A stretch of 44,951 nucleotides of DNA, from the NCBI GenBank assembly GCA_002354035.1, contig DEKU01000071.1:67740-112690 (forward strand), in the 5' to 3' direction. The translations under genes were made by a program, and so were the position numbers. Below the pieces are notes generated by a model that was not told where the DNA came from, searched no databases, and saw nothing but the letters and a program-made list of their open reading frames with translations. This stretch comes from Bacteroidales bacterium UBA2714 (lineage in GTDB: Bacteria > Bacteroidota > Bacteroidia > Bacteroidales > P3). How positions within the stretch are numbered: position 1 is the stretch's first letter; each line of letters starts with the position of its first letter. Positions 35,363-44,560 of this stretch are shown here, piece by piece.

Positions 35363-38300
35363 GACAACCCAAGACGAAGCGGAACCGGCAGCCCAGCTCA
35401 CATCGATGGTGCGCGACGAGGTGGCCACGGCTTGCAGCGACTCGGGCGGCGGGCAGGTGAGGATGTCGAACGAGAGGTTGTCGATGGCGGCGGCGGGGTT
35501 GGAGCCAAAGTGATTGTCGTTGGTCCATACGATGGTGAGATAATAGTTGCCAGTCGGCACACGGACGGCGTTCTCTTCGTGCATCCATGTGTTGTGGAGG
35601 TTTTTCTTGCCACCGTCGAGGGCTATCCAGGCGGTGGGCAGGGTGTTGTTGTAGCGGTTGATGGAGGTGAAGGATGTGGTGAAGTCGTAGTCCTCAGGCA
35701 CGAGGGCAATGCGCATGAGGTCGTAGCTGCCTTCGCCTTGGCAACGCCAGTCGTAGCTGATGGCGTAGGAGCTGTCGAAAGGTATTTGCAGATAAGTCAT
35801 GGCAAAGGAGATGGACTGGACGGTATTGGTGTAGGCATTGGAGGTGCCGCCGTCGTTGGTGACATACATGCTGCGGCTGCCGCCGTGGCTGACAGCCGAG
35901 CCGGTGAACCAGGTGTTGGAGCCGGAGCGTTGATAGACGGAGAAGAGGTTGGTGGAGTCTTCAAAGTCGTTGAAGAAGGGGAGATAGTGTGGGTCGGCGC
36001 CCAGTGTGGAGGCCGAGGCCGTGGCGGGATCGCTGAGGCCAGCGGTGCAGTTGGCATATACCCATACGTAGTAAGTGGTGAGACCCGTGAGGCCTGTGAA
36101 AGTGTAGTTGGTGGCGGAGGTGGTGTCGGTGAAGAGGGCTGCGGCGGGGTTGTTGGCGGTGCCGATCTTGACGGTGTAGTTGCCAGAGGCGGCAGTGTCG
36201 GTCCAGGAGATGGACAGACGACTCATGCCAATGGTGTCGAACACAATGTTGGAGACAGAGTCGCAGGGGTTGGGTACGTAGACCGAGAAGTCGTCGAGGA
36301 AGAGTGTGTATGAGCTACCCGTGGCACGGAAAGCGATGCGGGTGGCATTGCCACTATAATGTATGCGCACCACTTGGCGTGTGTAGTCAATGCTGTAGGT
36401 GGCGTTGACGCTGAGGGTGTCGAGCGGGAGGAAAGCAGTGTCGCCTTCCATGACGCCCACCTCAAACAGCGAAGGAGCGCTGTAGGAGTAGGCAGCGGCA
36501 TAGAAGCTCACCTCGAGGCCGTCGATGGAGTCGATGGCGGGCAGAGTAAAGATTTCGGTTTCGGTGGAGGAGGTCTCCATCTCGAAATAGATGTTGCCGC
36601 TATAGGCGTTGTAGGAGTGGTTGTAGCACATGGGGAAAGTGCCGGAGCTGCTGGTGCCGGACATGAGAGCCTGCCAGCAGTTGGGCACATCGCCCGTGGT
36701 GTAGGTCTCGAAGTCCTCGGTGAGGGGCAGAGAGCTGCGGCTCATCGTGGCGCAGGCCGTGCGTGCGGTGGCAAAGCCGTAGGGGACCTCCGAGGTGGTG
36801 GCGCAAAGGCTGCCCACACGGAAGGCGTAGGCCGTGTTGGGGTAGAGACCCGAGAGGGTGTAGGACAGGGCGGTGGTGCTGGCCACTGCCACGGTCCAGG
36901 CGGTATCAGACATCAGACGGTACTCCACCGTCCAGGCGGTTTCGTTGAGACCCGGAGCCCAGCCCAGGGTGATACTGGTGGCTGTGGTGGCGCCCACCGA
37001 GACGGCAGGAGGCACACAACTTGCATCGCCACAGGGGGTCACAAACACCACGTTGGGTCGCGACGAGTTGGTGGACAGGCCGCTGAGCGCGGTGGTGGGG
37101 TCGTAGTTGGTGCCGTCGCTGTAGGCGTAGAGGGTGCTGCCGTTTTGGCCGGTAGTGGCCTGCCAGTTGGTGCTGGAGACATACGAACCCGTGTTGTCGT
37201 CGAAGGTGAGCACAAGATTGGCAGAAGTACTGGGACGCACCCAGGGAGTGGTGAAGGTGAAGGTGTTCCAGCCTTCTTGAAGTGCGGTGGAGCCGGAATA
37301 GACCACCTTGGAGCTGTCCATGACTACAAAGTCGCTGCTGCCGGTGAGCGCGGTGCGGCTGGTGGTGTCGAGATAGATGGTCAGGTCGCGCGTGGTAGCG
37401 CCCGTGGAGGCTTGATAAAGCTTCACGCCAAAAACGGTGTCGGATAGAGCGGCCACATCCGCACTGCTGTACAGTATCTGACAGACGGTGTATCTATAGT
37501 AGGTATTGATAGGATAGTTGCTCACAGTGGCGGTGCCGTCGCCCACCTGCACTTCGCCGCCCACATAGCAAGTGGTGGTGAAATAAGCGCCCACTGGGTC
37601 GCTGACATCGGTGGCGGAACAGTTGGCCGCTACGGTGACGAGATAGGTGGTGCTCTGCGTGAGGCCGCTGAGCTGATAGCTGCGCATTGTATCGGCCACA
37701 GTGTAGGTGACTGTAGAGCCCGAAGCGGTGTCGGTCAGGGCAATGGTGAAACTTTCGGGTGTTACGGCAGTGCCGTACTCCCAGCTCACCTGCGCCGAAG
37801 CACCGGCCACTTGACTCACCTCCACATTGTAGGCGGGGTTGCACGAGGCCAGAGGCTCGCAGCTGACAAGGAGTTCGTAGCCCTCGGAAGTGTAGTAGTC
37901 GCTATAGCCGGCCGAAGTGAAACGGATGGTGACAGCCCCTTCGAGCGAGAGGACATTGAGCGTGTCCTGCCCGGCGAAGCTGCCCAACACACGGCCCGTG
38001 GTACCGACACCCTCATAGAGCGTCAGCTGGCCATACATCGCGTCGGAGGAATAAGTGTGGTAACTGCCGCGGATGCGGACGGTCTGTCCTTCCTCGGAGG
38101 GACGAACCACCAGGGTGGAATTCTGGTTGTAGGCATAGTTGCCCTCCAGACCTCCGTTGTCTACAATTGTGCCGCCGCACATGCTCACGGTGTCCGTCGT
38201 GCTGGCCGTCATCACGTACAGGTTGGGTCTTGCCGTGAGGGGACCCTGCCAATAACTGTTTTCGCCTGAGCAAAGCGTGCGGACATAGAAGTCGTAAGTG

Positions 38301-40489
38301 ATGCTGTCGGCCAGACCAGTGACCGTGACTGCATTGGAGTATACATTGACAGTATTGACTACGGCCGTATCGGGGTCCATGCCCTGGGGGCCATACACCA
38401 CCTGCCAAGCCGTGCCGATGCTGTCCACCCAGGCCAGGCTCATCTGACCCGAAGCGGTGCCCGTGGAATAGAGCTGGGTGGGATAGGCGCAGGTGCTGAC
38501 CGTGCGGATGGTGATGTCATCGATATAGACATTGTTGTAGCCACCCGAAAGTTTGCGATAGACCACATAGCCGGTGTCGCCTGTGGTGAGACGCGAGAAG
38601 TCGGTGGTATACTCAGCCCATGCCGTGGTGAGATTGAACGTGTCTACCCATACGGCACTGGTGGCCACCGAGTCGAGGTGAGTGACATAACCTACCACCA
38701 CGCGCATACCGTCGTTGCTGGACTCGCGAGCCCAGAACTTCGTCTCCACTGTGTTGATAGGCTGCTCGATGCGGGGTGAAGCTATGGACACGTGAGTGTT
38801 GTAGGCATAGATAGAAATGCCCCAGTCGCTATGGCCGCCACTGGTGGAAACCATCGGGTAAGACCCCGACTGCTCCGTGATGCGCCAGCATGCGGGGAAC
38901 TCACCGTTATAGCTGTCGAAATTCTCCACCAACGGCAGCACCGTGGTGGCGCAGGAAGTGCGGAAACTGAAATAGGTGCAGTTGCTCGTGTCGCCCGCCG
39001 AGCAGATATTGTAGAGCCTACCTGTATAGAAAGTGTTGGGCTGGAGACCGGTGATAGTGTAGGAAGTGTCGTAGACATCGTACCACGAGCTGTCCTGCTC
39101 CACATAGAGGGCATAATAGTTGCCCTCGCGGGCCGCATCCCAATGCAGATAGGCATTGTTTGAGTCAACAGCATCGACCACAGCCACGCCCGGCATGGAT
39201 AGACAAGTGGGAGCCAGCGACACCTCGATATCGTCGATATAAAGCGACCCATAGTCGCCTGAATAGGAAGTCTTGCGGAACACGATATAACCATGCTGCG
39301 CCGGAGCCCCCTCGAACTGATAGAGATAATCGGCATAGTCCAGACCCGGCGTCAGTGTGTCCACCCACGTAATATTGGGCATGGAATCGAGACTGGTCGT
39401 AAAACCTATGGCAACCGATGAGGTATAGTAAGAAGACGAGCGGCGGGCCCAGAATTTCAACTGAAGCTGGTTGAGATCGGTGTAAATCAAAGGAGTGGCT
39501 ATAGACTGGAACTGACCTGTGCCATACATGCGGAGGCATCCCGTACCGCTGTGGGCATAGCTGCTGTAAGCCTGGGGATAGGAACCCGAAACCTCAGTCA
39601 CGTTCCAGCAAGAGGGGAGACTGCCTTCATCGAAGCCCTCGGTCAACGGCAAAGCCGTCATGCCACAGGCCGTGCGGAAGCTGAAGGGGACAGCCTCGCT
39701 GGTGTCGGCTCCGTTGCAGGTGTTGTAGACCATGCCGCTGTACTGGGTGTTGGCCTCCAGGCCGGAAAAACTGTAGCTGTTCGTAGAGGAAAAATACCAG
39801 GAGCTGTCGTTATTGAGATAGATGAAATAGCCCATCGACACCGATGGGGCACCCCATGTGAGGAGGGCACTGTTCGAGTCGACAGTGGCCGACGGCGTGC
39901 CCGGCATATAGGCACAACTCGGAGCATTGTCAATCGTCAGGTCGTCCAAGAAGAGAGTCATCTGACCCGAAGTGGTGCGGGTGGCGCGGAAAGCGATGCG
40001 GTGACCGTCGCCGGCATACTCGGCCAGATAGACCCTGTAGCGGGAATAATTGGACGAGCTGAAGGAAGAGGCCGTGGCCAGAGCCACCGTGTCCACGGGG
40101 ACGAAGACACTGTCCTCCATCACACCCACCTCAAAGAGGTCGGGAGCATTGGCACCGGTTGTCACGGCATAGAAGTCTATCATCAGACTTGAAGGGTCGG
40201 CAAACTCGCAGGTGGCCACCAGCTCGGTACGGCTGGTGGAACTGGAGGAAAACTCAAACTCGTAGTAGACACTGCCCGAATGAGCATTCGGGGCATAGCC
40301 GTATGCACAAGGAAAGTTGATGCCCATATTCTGGCCCGTCTGGAGAGCCACCCAACCGGTGGGCTGGTCGCCTGTAGACAGGCCCTCGAACCCGGTGGTA
40401 TAAGGAACCGACTGATAAGTCTGTCCCCACGTTGCCACAGGCAGCACAGCGACTGCCAGCAAGGCTATGATTCTAAAAATATTCTTCAT
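35360..40489 (-). CDS. N-terminal part of interrupted T9SS type A cargo, repeat adhesin
   Basis: This 1709-residue open frame starts at 40489 with a signal peptide (MKNIFRIIALLAVAVLPVATWGQ). It carries repeated modules in which a choice-of-anchor/MAM-like beta domain (openings TTGFEGL, LTEGFDE, LVENFDS, LTEDFET, FNDFEDS near residues 30, 276, 515, 1251, 1501) alternates with FN3-like domains. A CUB-like domain lies near 768-870 (CGGTIVDNGGLEGNY). It stops within an FN3-like domain and lacks the T9SS sorting domain, which lies downstream in the same frame. If translated only to the TAA, the product should be exported by Sec but not delivered to the surface. It lies 96 bases after another type A cargo gene and may share its transcript. 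Confidence 0.88.
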   Translation of the reverse strand: MKNIFRIIALLAVAVLPVATWGQTYQSVPYTTGFEGLSTGDQPTGWVALQTGQNMGINFPCAYGYAPNAHSGSVYYEFEFSSSSTSRTELVATCEFADPSSLMIDFYAVTTGANAPDLFEVGVMEDSVFVPVDTVALATASSFSSSNYSRYRVYLAEYAGDGHRIAFRATRTTSGQMTLFLDDLTIDNAPSCAYMPGTPSATVDSNSALLTWGAPSVSMGYFIYLNNDSSWYFSSTNSYSFSGLEANTQYSGMVYNTCNGADTSEAVPFSFRTACGMTALPLTEGFDEGSLPSCWNVTEVSGSYPQAYSSYAHSGTGCLRMYGTGQFQSIATPLIYTDLNQLQLKFWARRSSSYYTSSVAIGFTTSLDSMPNITWVDTLTPGLDYADYLYQFEGAPAQHGYIVFRKTSYSGDYGSLYIDDIEVSLAPTCLSMPGVAVVDAVDSNNAYLHWDAAREGNYYALYVEQDSSWYDVYDTSYTITGLQPNTFYTGRLYNICSAGDTSNCTYFSFRTSCATTVLPLVENFDSYNGEFPACWRITEQSGSYPMVSTSGGHSDWGISIYAYNTHVSIASPRIEQPINTVETKFWARESSNDGMRVVVGYVTHLDSVATSAVWVDTFNLTTAWAEYTTDFSRLTTGDTGYVVYRKLSGGYNNVYIDDITIRTVSTCAYPTQLYSTGTASGQMSLAWVDSIGTAWQVVYGPQGMDPDTAVVNTVNVYSNAVTVTGLADSITYDFYVRTLCSGENSYWQGPLTARPNLYVMTASTTDTVSMCGGTIVDNGGLEGNYAYNQNSTLVVRPSEEGQTVRIRGSYHTYSSDAMYGQLTLYEGVGTTGRVLGSFAGQDTLNVLSLEGAVTIRFTSAGYSDYYTSEGYELLVSCEPLASCNPAYNVEVSQVAGASAQVSWEYGTAVTPESFTIALTDTASGSTVTYTVADTMRSYQLSGLTQSTTYLVTVAANCSATDVSDPVGAYFTTTCYVGGEVQVGDGTATVSNYPINTYYRYTVCQILYSSADVAALSDTVFGVKLYQASTGATTRDLTIYLDTTSRTALTGSSDFVVMDSSKVVYSGSTALQEGWNTFTFTTPWVRPSTSANLVLTFDDNTGSYVSSTNWQATTGQNGSTLYAYSDGTNYDPTTALSGLSTNSSRPNVVFVTPCGDASCVPPAVSVGATTATSITLGWAPGLNETAWTVEYRLMSDTAWTVAVASTTALSYTLSGLYPNTAYAFRVGSLCATTSEVPYGFATARTACATMSRSSLPLTEDFETYTTGDVPNCWQALMSGTSSSGTFPMCYNHSYNAYSGNIYFEMETSSTETEIFTLPAIDSIDGLEVSFYAAAYSYSAPSLFEVGVMEGDTAFLPLDTLSVNATYSIDYTRQVVRIHYSGNATRIAFRATGSSYTLFLDDFSVYVPNPCDSVSNIVFDTIGMSRLSISWTDTAASGNYTVKIGTANNPAAALFTDTTSATNYTFTGLTGLTTYYVWVYANCTAGLSDPATASASTLGADPHYLPFFNDFEDSTNLFSVYQRSGSNTWFTGSAVSHGGSRSMYVTNDGGTSNAYTNTVQSISFAMTYLQIPFDSSYAISYDWRCQGEGSYDLMRIALVPEDYDFTTSFTSINRYNNTLPTAWIALDGGKKNLHNTWMHEENAVRVPTGNYYLTIVWTNDNHFGSNPAAAIDNLSFDILTCPPPESLQAVATSSRTIDVSWAAGSASSWVV

Positions 40490-40585
40490 ACTATTAATGT
40501 GTTAATGTGATAATGAGGGATTGTGGAAATGTGTGAGTATCTGACGCGGTCAAAGGACTAACACATTCACTCATTCAAGCTCTTT

Positions 40586-42274
40586 TTATTGAACACTGAA
40601 TTTGCAGACGATGTCGAATCTGTCGTTGTAAACACGCACCATGTATGTGCCTACGGCAAGCCCCTCCACATCAACGGCCAGCTCGCAGTCGGCCGGGCAG
40701 TCCTTGGTGAACGACTGGAGGATACGTCCGTCTACACCCATCACGGCAACCTTGACCGAACCTTCCACCCCACTGATGGCGATGGTGGCAACGCTCGTGG
40801 CGGGATTGGGGTAGACCTGCACCCGCACTTGGCCCGCGGGGCTGATACCCTGGGTTTGCCCTTGCAGCGTAGTGAAGGTGACTGTCTTAAATTCGCTGAC
40901 GCGATCGTCGTCACACATCGTGCGTACCTTGGCCGTATACGTGGTGGCCGAGTCAAGACCCGTCAACATGGCTTGGGGTGTGCCCGAAACGGGAATCACG
41001 CCAATCTCTTGTCCAGCGGCGAAACCGGCCAGACCGTAATGCACCTCCCAACGGCCGGTGCTGCTGGTGCCCTCGGTCCAGTCAATCTGAGCCTCGTGCA
41101 GCGCCGGGCTGGCCACCACATTCCCTACGGGGAAACAGCTGCCGGTGGTTATCATCAAGGTGTCCGTCCACTCTGAAGTGTTCGAAGCATCGCACATGGA
41201 ACGGACGCACACACGATAGTTCGTGCCATAGCTCAGACCCGTCACCGTGTAGGAATTCGAGCTGGAAGTGAACGTGCGGTCATACGTGCTGTTAAAGACA
41301 TGCACCTCCCACGAAGTGGCGGCGCCGGTGGCGGTCCAGCTGAAGGTGGCAGTAGAATTTCCGATATCCGTCGACATCAAATCCTGCGGCATACGGCAAC
41401 GCACCGAATCCGTGGTGAACAACAACGTGTCCGACCAATCGGACCAGCCGTTCGAGGCCACCGAACAATCCTGACGCACACGTGCCATATACTGCGTGCT
41501 GGGGGCAAAAGTGCCCAGCGTGACGCTGCGACCCGTCACAGGCACACTGACCCATGCCGTGTCTCCCACACGCTTATACTCCAAATCGGCATGGCCGGAA
41601 CCATACTGGCTCCAGTCAAATGTGGCCGAACGGTCCGACACAAAGTCCACCTGGAAATTCAGCGGTGTCATGCAGTGGTCGTTGAAGTTGAACACCAGAC
41701 TATCGATTGCCAGGAAGTTGACGCCCGACGACAGGAGGGGCTTGGTCAAGAAACAGAAGTAACGGCCCGTGTCGGTATAACCAGAAAAGTCCACCGTAAA
41801 CCGAGCCATCGTGTCGGGCGAGCAATAGGGGATAGCCAACACCGTGTCCAGCGGGGTGAAGTTGCCCACCGGGTTGGTCGGGTTCTTGCAGATGCCGATA
41901 ATCAAGTCCGAATTGAGAGAGGCATCGTTGCGCGACTTGCCCGCACTGAACGTCACCTGCAGATGGCTCACCGGCAGGGTCGTGTCGAAAGGATTCTGCA
42001 ACACCGCCCAGGTCTCACCCGAGCTATAGAGGTCCAGCACACACGTAAGGTAGCCCCCGTTGATGTTGTACGAACCAATCGACGGCTCGTTCGACCCCTG
42101 GAAATGCCAGCATGCCGGCTCCGTCGGGGGGGTAGTGTTGTGGGGATAAGCCTGGAAATCCTCCCACCACGGCATAAAACTGATAGGGTCGCAGGGTTTG
42201 TCCTGCGCCTCAGTCACGGCTGGCGACATAGCCAATGCCGCCAATGCCGCCAGAAAACATACTTTTTTTCTCAT
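40586..42274 (-). CDS. T9SS type A cargo protein with FN3-like domains
   Basis: The 562-residue protein has a signal peptide (MRKKVCFLAALAALAMSPAVTEAQ, shown in full would end at that Gln), an anchor-type beta domain (~30-200, FMPWWEDFQAYP opening) and three FN3-like domains (~205-475; repeated W-x-V pattern such as WEVHYGLAGFAAG). The last ~80 residues form a type A sorting domain (VYPNPATSVATIAISG, then VGTYMVRVYND and a final KFSVQ). It is predicted to cross the outer membrane through T9SS and be attached or released there. Its FN3-like and sorting parts resemble the interrupted gene downstream, suggesting paralogy. No consensus promoter is seen immediately upstream. Confidence 0.9.
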   Translation of the reverse strand: MRKKVCFLAALAALAMSPAVTEAQDKPCDPISFMPWWEDFQAYPHNTTPPTEPACWHFQGSNEPSIGSYNINGGYLTCVLDLYSSGETWAVLQNPFDTTLPVSHLQVTFSAGKSRNDASLNSDLIIGICKNPTNPVGNFTPLDTVLAIPYCSPDTMARFTVDFSGYTDTGRYFCFLTKPLLSSGVNFLAIDSLVFNFNDHCMTPLNFQVDFVSDRSATFDWSQYGSGHADLEYKRVGDTAWVSVPVTGRSVTLGTFAPSTQYMARVRQDCSVASNGWSDWSDTLLFTTDSVRCRMPQDLMSTDIGNSTATFSWTATGAATSWEVHVFNSTYDRTFTSSSNSYTVTGLSYGTNYRVCVRSMCDASNTSEWTDTLMITTGSCFPVGNVVASPALHEAQIDWTEGTSSTGRWEVHYGLAGFAAGQEIGVIPVSGTPQAMLTGLDSATTYTAKVRTMCDDDRVSEFKTVTFTTLQGQTQGISPAGQVRVQVYPNPATSVATIAISGVEGSVKVAVMGVDGRILQSFTKDCPADCELAVDVEGLAVGTYMVRVYNDRFDIVCKFSVQ

Positions 42275-42391
42275 AACATATTGTATTTAATAAACATTTA
42301 TTTCTATACAGCCTAAAGACTGACACTTTTTCAAATGCGCTAATTCGTCGGTGTGGACAGTCATGACATGTCTATTCTCTTTTTTACGCAT

Positions 42392-42646
42392 TCACAATTC
42401 ACTCATACAGTTCTTCTCGTCAGCCAGATGGAGCAGAAGTAGAGGGAAGTTTCGGACTGGCTTGCTAAAAGTTGGTAGTTGTTGAGGGATAAGGTGAGAT
42501 AGGTCATGGCCATACTGTCCGGGCCCGTACTCCCAGTCACCGTCATGCTGTCGCCTCCAGGGCGCGAAGAATAGGTACCTGCGGAGAATGCAGACACTCC
42601 CACAGGCGGACACCAGCAGCAATTGCTCAAACATCTTTGTTCTCAT
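42392..42646 (-). pseudogene. Possible relic of a repeat-protein gene
   Basis: Two overlapping frames are open here. One begins MRTKMFEQLLLVSACGS, hydrophobic like a signal-peptide start. The other carries FSAGTYSS...DSMAMTYLTLSL, reminiscent of the GTY...GCDS...L-x-L-x-V repeats of T9SS cargo. A frameshift joining them would resemble a collapsed cargo gene. There is no clear single gene and the match is by eye only. Confidence 0.25.
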
Positions 42647-42739
42647 GTCGCGACAGTTTCTCAGTAAAGGATAATATGCTTTGAACTTGTTTTATTACTT
42701 TGGTATTTGTTCGTATCTGACTTATGTTTCTACAATCCC

Positions 42740-42941
42740 AGAGAAACTAAATCTCAATGTCACCGAACAAGTGCAGTGCAGTTCGGCAACATAAGATACG
42801 CTCTCCTTGCGTCACGGAGAGTGGCGTCCTTGGGTGAGTTTGATAAGAGTCAGTCATACCTGATATTAGAGTGTTTGCTTTTTTGTTCAACATCTGGCGC
42901 AACTGGCAGGGCCAATCGGCCTGCTTGGCGCCCTTAATTAA
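42740..42941 (-). ncRNA. Candidate structured RNA or leader
   Basis: A perfect promoter box directs leftward transcription from about 42941. The RNA would fold several strong hairpins: a long one at 42901-42935 (GGCGC...GCGCC with an inner GCAGG...CCTGC stem), ACTCTCC...GGAGAG (about 42808-42830), and CCGAAC...GTTCGG (42767-42790). One reading frame gives the peptide TLRDARRAYLMLPNCTALVR, but the hairpins, not a protein, look like the conserved feature. It may be a stand-alone small RNA or the leader of the downstream cargo genes. No terminator is seen. Confidence 0.4.
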
Positions 42942-42947
42942 CCACTG

Positions 42948-42977
42948 CAAAGATATGACTTTTTTTTATTTAACAAG
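42948..42977 (-). promoter_or_regulatory. Leftward promoter before the structured RNA
   Basis: Minus-strand CTTG (42977-42974), an 18-base spacer and TATCTTTG (42955-42948). The -7 box is perfect and the spacer is one base short of the usual 19. It is the only good leftward promoter found upstream of the two type A cargo genes. Confidence 0.65.
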
Positions 42978-43328
42978 AAATAAATCGCAACATTTCCTCC
43001 GCAGGTGGATATATATATCTAATTTCATGCCTGTTATCTCTGAAACAATTTCATGGTATCGCCAGCTTGCGGAGCAGCTCTTCGTTAAGATAAATACCCT
43101 TTTGACCGTTTTTTCATACACCGGCCTCTTTCTCCCATCCCCTGCTCCTTACCTACGTTGGATTAGCATTTTGTATAACAATTGTAGGTACCGAGCAATA
43201 TGAGAGAACGTGGAGTGCGTCTGGAGGGCCACTCCCTCCTCACAGCTGCATGGGTTGGGGAAGACGATATTGAAGGATGAACCGCATCTTTTTGACGGCT
43301 GTTTTTATGCCAATTCCAGAAAAGGTTG
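42978..43328. other. Intergenic region before the acetyltransferase gene
   Basis: No supportable gene. A 58-codon frame beginning at the ATG at 43027 has no recognisable family or promoter. A short hairpin (GGAGGG, CCACT loop, CCCTCC, about 43222-43238) has no T-run. Confidence 0.5.
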
Positions 43329-43336
43329 TATCTTTG
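43329..43336 (+). promoter_or_regulatory. -7 box of the acetyltransferase gene
   Basis: TATCTTTG matches the consensus perfectly and ends only nine bases before the ATG at 43346. It rules out the longer in-frame start at 43277 and implies a nearly leaderless mRNA. No good -33 element is visible. Confidence 0.65.
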
Positions 43337-43345
43337 CATCCCGAA

Positions 43346-43981
43346 ATGAGAACAGAACACCTGACAATAACACCCATGCGGAGGGTCGAAACCGCCGAAT
43401 GCGCCGAACTGGCCGTGAGGGCTTTCGCGCAATATGAGTATTTCACCAACTTTTTCCCCGACGAGGAGGAGCGCCTGCATTTCATGCGGGCCACCATCCA
43501 CAGCGAGTACCGCACCACTCGCCGCCGTGCCCGTTTCCTCACAGCACGCACGGGCGGCGAGCTTGCTGCCGTGGCAGACCTCTTTCCGCCCGAATGGCGG
43601 AAGCCCTCCGACCTACAGTACCTGCTGCATGGATGGATGAAGGTGCTTCGGCTCCCCCACCAGGATTTGGTCCAGGAATGGCTGGATATGGACGTCCGTG
43701 CGGGCCAGTATTGCCACTCCTTGCTGGGTGGCACCACGTGGTATATCAGCTCGCTCACCGTTGATCCGACGCATCAGGGCAAAGGCCTTGGCCGGGAGAT
43801 GCTGATGGAGGGCATCATTCCCTTCGTCCGCACTGCCGGAGGCTCTCGGCTCTGCTTCTTCACCAACAGCGAGAGCAACCTGACGTTCTACCGCCATCTG
43901 GGCTTCGAGGTGACAGACTACCAAGAGCTGGACTGCCACGGCCAGAAGATGGGCAGCTGGAGTTTCGTGAAAGAGCTGTAA
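43346..43981 (+). CDS. GNAT family N-acetyltransferase
   Basis: With the start at 43346 (MRTEHLTITPMRRVETAECA) the product is 211 residues. The acetyl-CoA-binding motif is SSLTVDPTHQGKGLGREML (Q-x-x-G-x-G), followed by LCFFTNSESNLTFYRHLGFEV, the usual motif B region with N and Y. Substrate is unknown. The longer frame from 43277 would begin upstream of the predicted transcription start. It stands alone on the plus strand. Confidence 0.9.
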   Translation: MRTEHLTITPMRRVETAECAELAVRAFAQYEYFTNFFPDEEERLHFMRATIHSEYRTTRRRARFLTARTGGELAAVADLFPPEWRKPSDLQYLLHGWMKVLRLPHQDLVQEWLDMDVRAGQYCHSLLGGTTWYISSLTVDPTHQGKGLGREMLMEGIIPFVRTAGGSRLCFFTNSESNLTFYRHLGFEVTDYQELDCHGQKMGSWSFVKEL

Positions 43982-44199
43982 TTCCCCCACCCGACTCCTG
44001 TTCAAAGGAGGCGTGAGACCCCAGAACACTGCAATTGACTTTGAATATACTCCGTAGGGATTCCCCATCAACGACCACCCAGCTCACCACCAGCGACAAA
44101 CCTCGCACCAGTCTTCGCCCAGCAAGATTATATTACAGCCGCTATGACCAGCGCCGACAAGAACAATAAAGTGAACGACAAGACATAAATCCAAAACCA
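43982..44199. other. Gap between acetyltransferase and DUF1294 genes
   Basis: No gene, repeat or terminator is supportable in this 218-base stretch. Confidence 0.5.
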
Positions 44200-44466
44200 T
44201 TGACAAAGATACTATTCATCTATCTGGCCGTCGTCAACGTGCTGACGTTCTGTCTCTATGGCATCGACAAAAGGAGGGCCATCCGCTCACGCTGGCGCAT
44301 ATCGGAGGCCACGCTGCTTTGGATGGCCGTCCTCGGCGGCAGCCTCGGAGCCTGGCTGGGCATGCGCGTCTGGCACCACAAAACACAACATAAGAAATTC
44401 CGGTACGGCATCCCGCTTATCATCATCGCCCAAATTGCCGTGGTCCTGCTGACGCTTTCCCTCTAA
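44200..44466 (+). CDS. DUF1294 small membrane protein
   Basis: The 88-residue protein matches the DUF1294 pattern. It has an N-terminal membrane helix (ILFIYLAVVNVLTFCLYGID), then KRRAIRSRWRISEATLLWMA, GGSLGAWLGM, the HHKTQHKKFRYGIPLI loop and a final hydrophobic helix. Function is unknown. No ATG exists between the preceding in-frame stop at 44167 and this point, so TTG at 44200 is the likely start. Confidence 0.9.
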   Translation: MTKILFIYLAVVNVLTFCLYGIDKRRAIRSRWRISEATLLWMAVLGGSLGAWLGMRVWHHKTQHKKFRYGIPLIIIAQIAVVLLTLSL

Positions 44467-44524
44467 CCAACGTAAAGACATCACAGCATCCTCCCGCCTG
44501 CCGACAACTTGCCGCGGTTCGGAC

Positions 44525-44552
44525 AATAAAAAAAGAGACCCCTACAGGTCTC
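44525..44552 (-). terminator. Intrinsic terminator of tmRNA
   Basis: On the minus strand GAGACC (44552-44547) pairs with GGTCTC (44540-44535) around a six-base loop, followed by a U-rich run (44534-44525). It begins eight bases after the mature tmRNA end. Confidence 0.9.
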
Positions 44553-44560
44553 ATTTCTCG

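Noticed and set aside
34931..37447. Plus-strand frames of 360-460 codons opposite the leftward T9SS gene
   Set aside because: They are antisense shadows with Gly/Val/Ala-rich products and no start signals.
42747..42950. A 67-codon minus-strand protein gene
   Set aside because: Its ATG lies within the promoter -7 box and its codons coincide with strong RNA hairpins, so an RNA is the better explanation.
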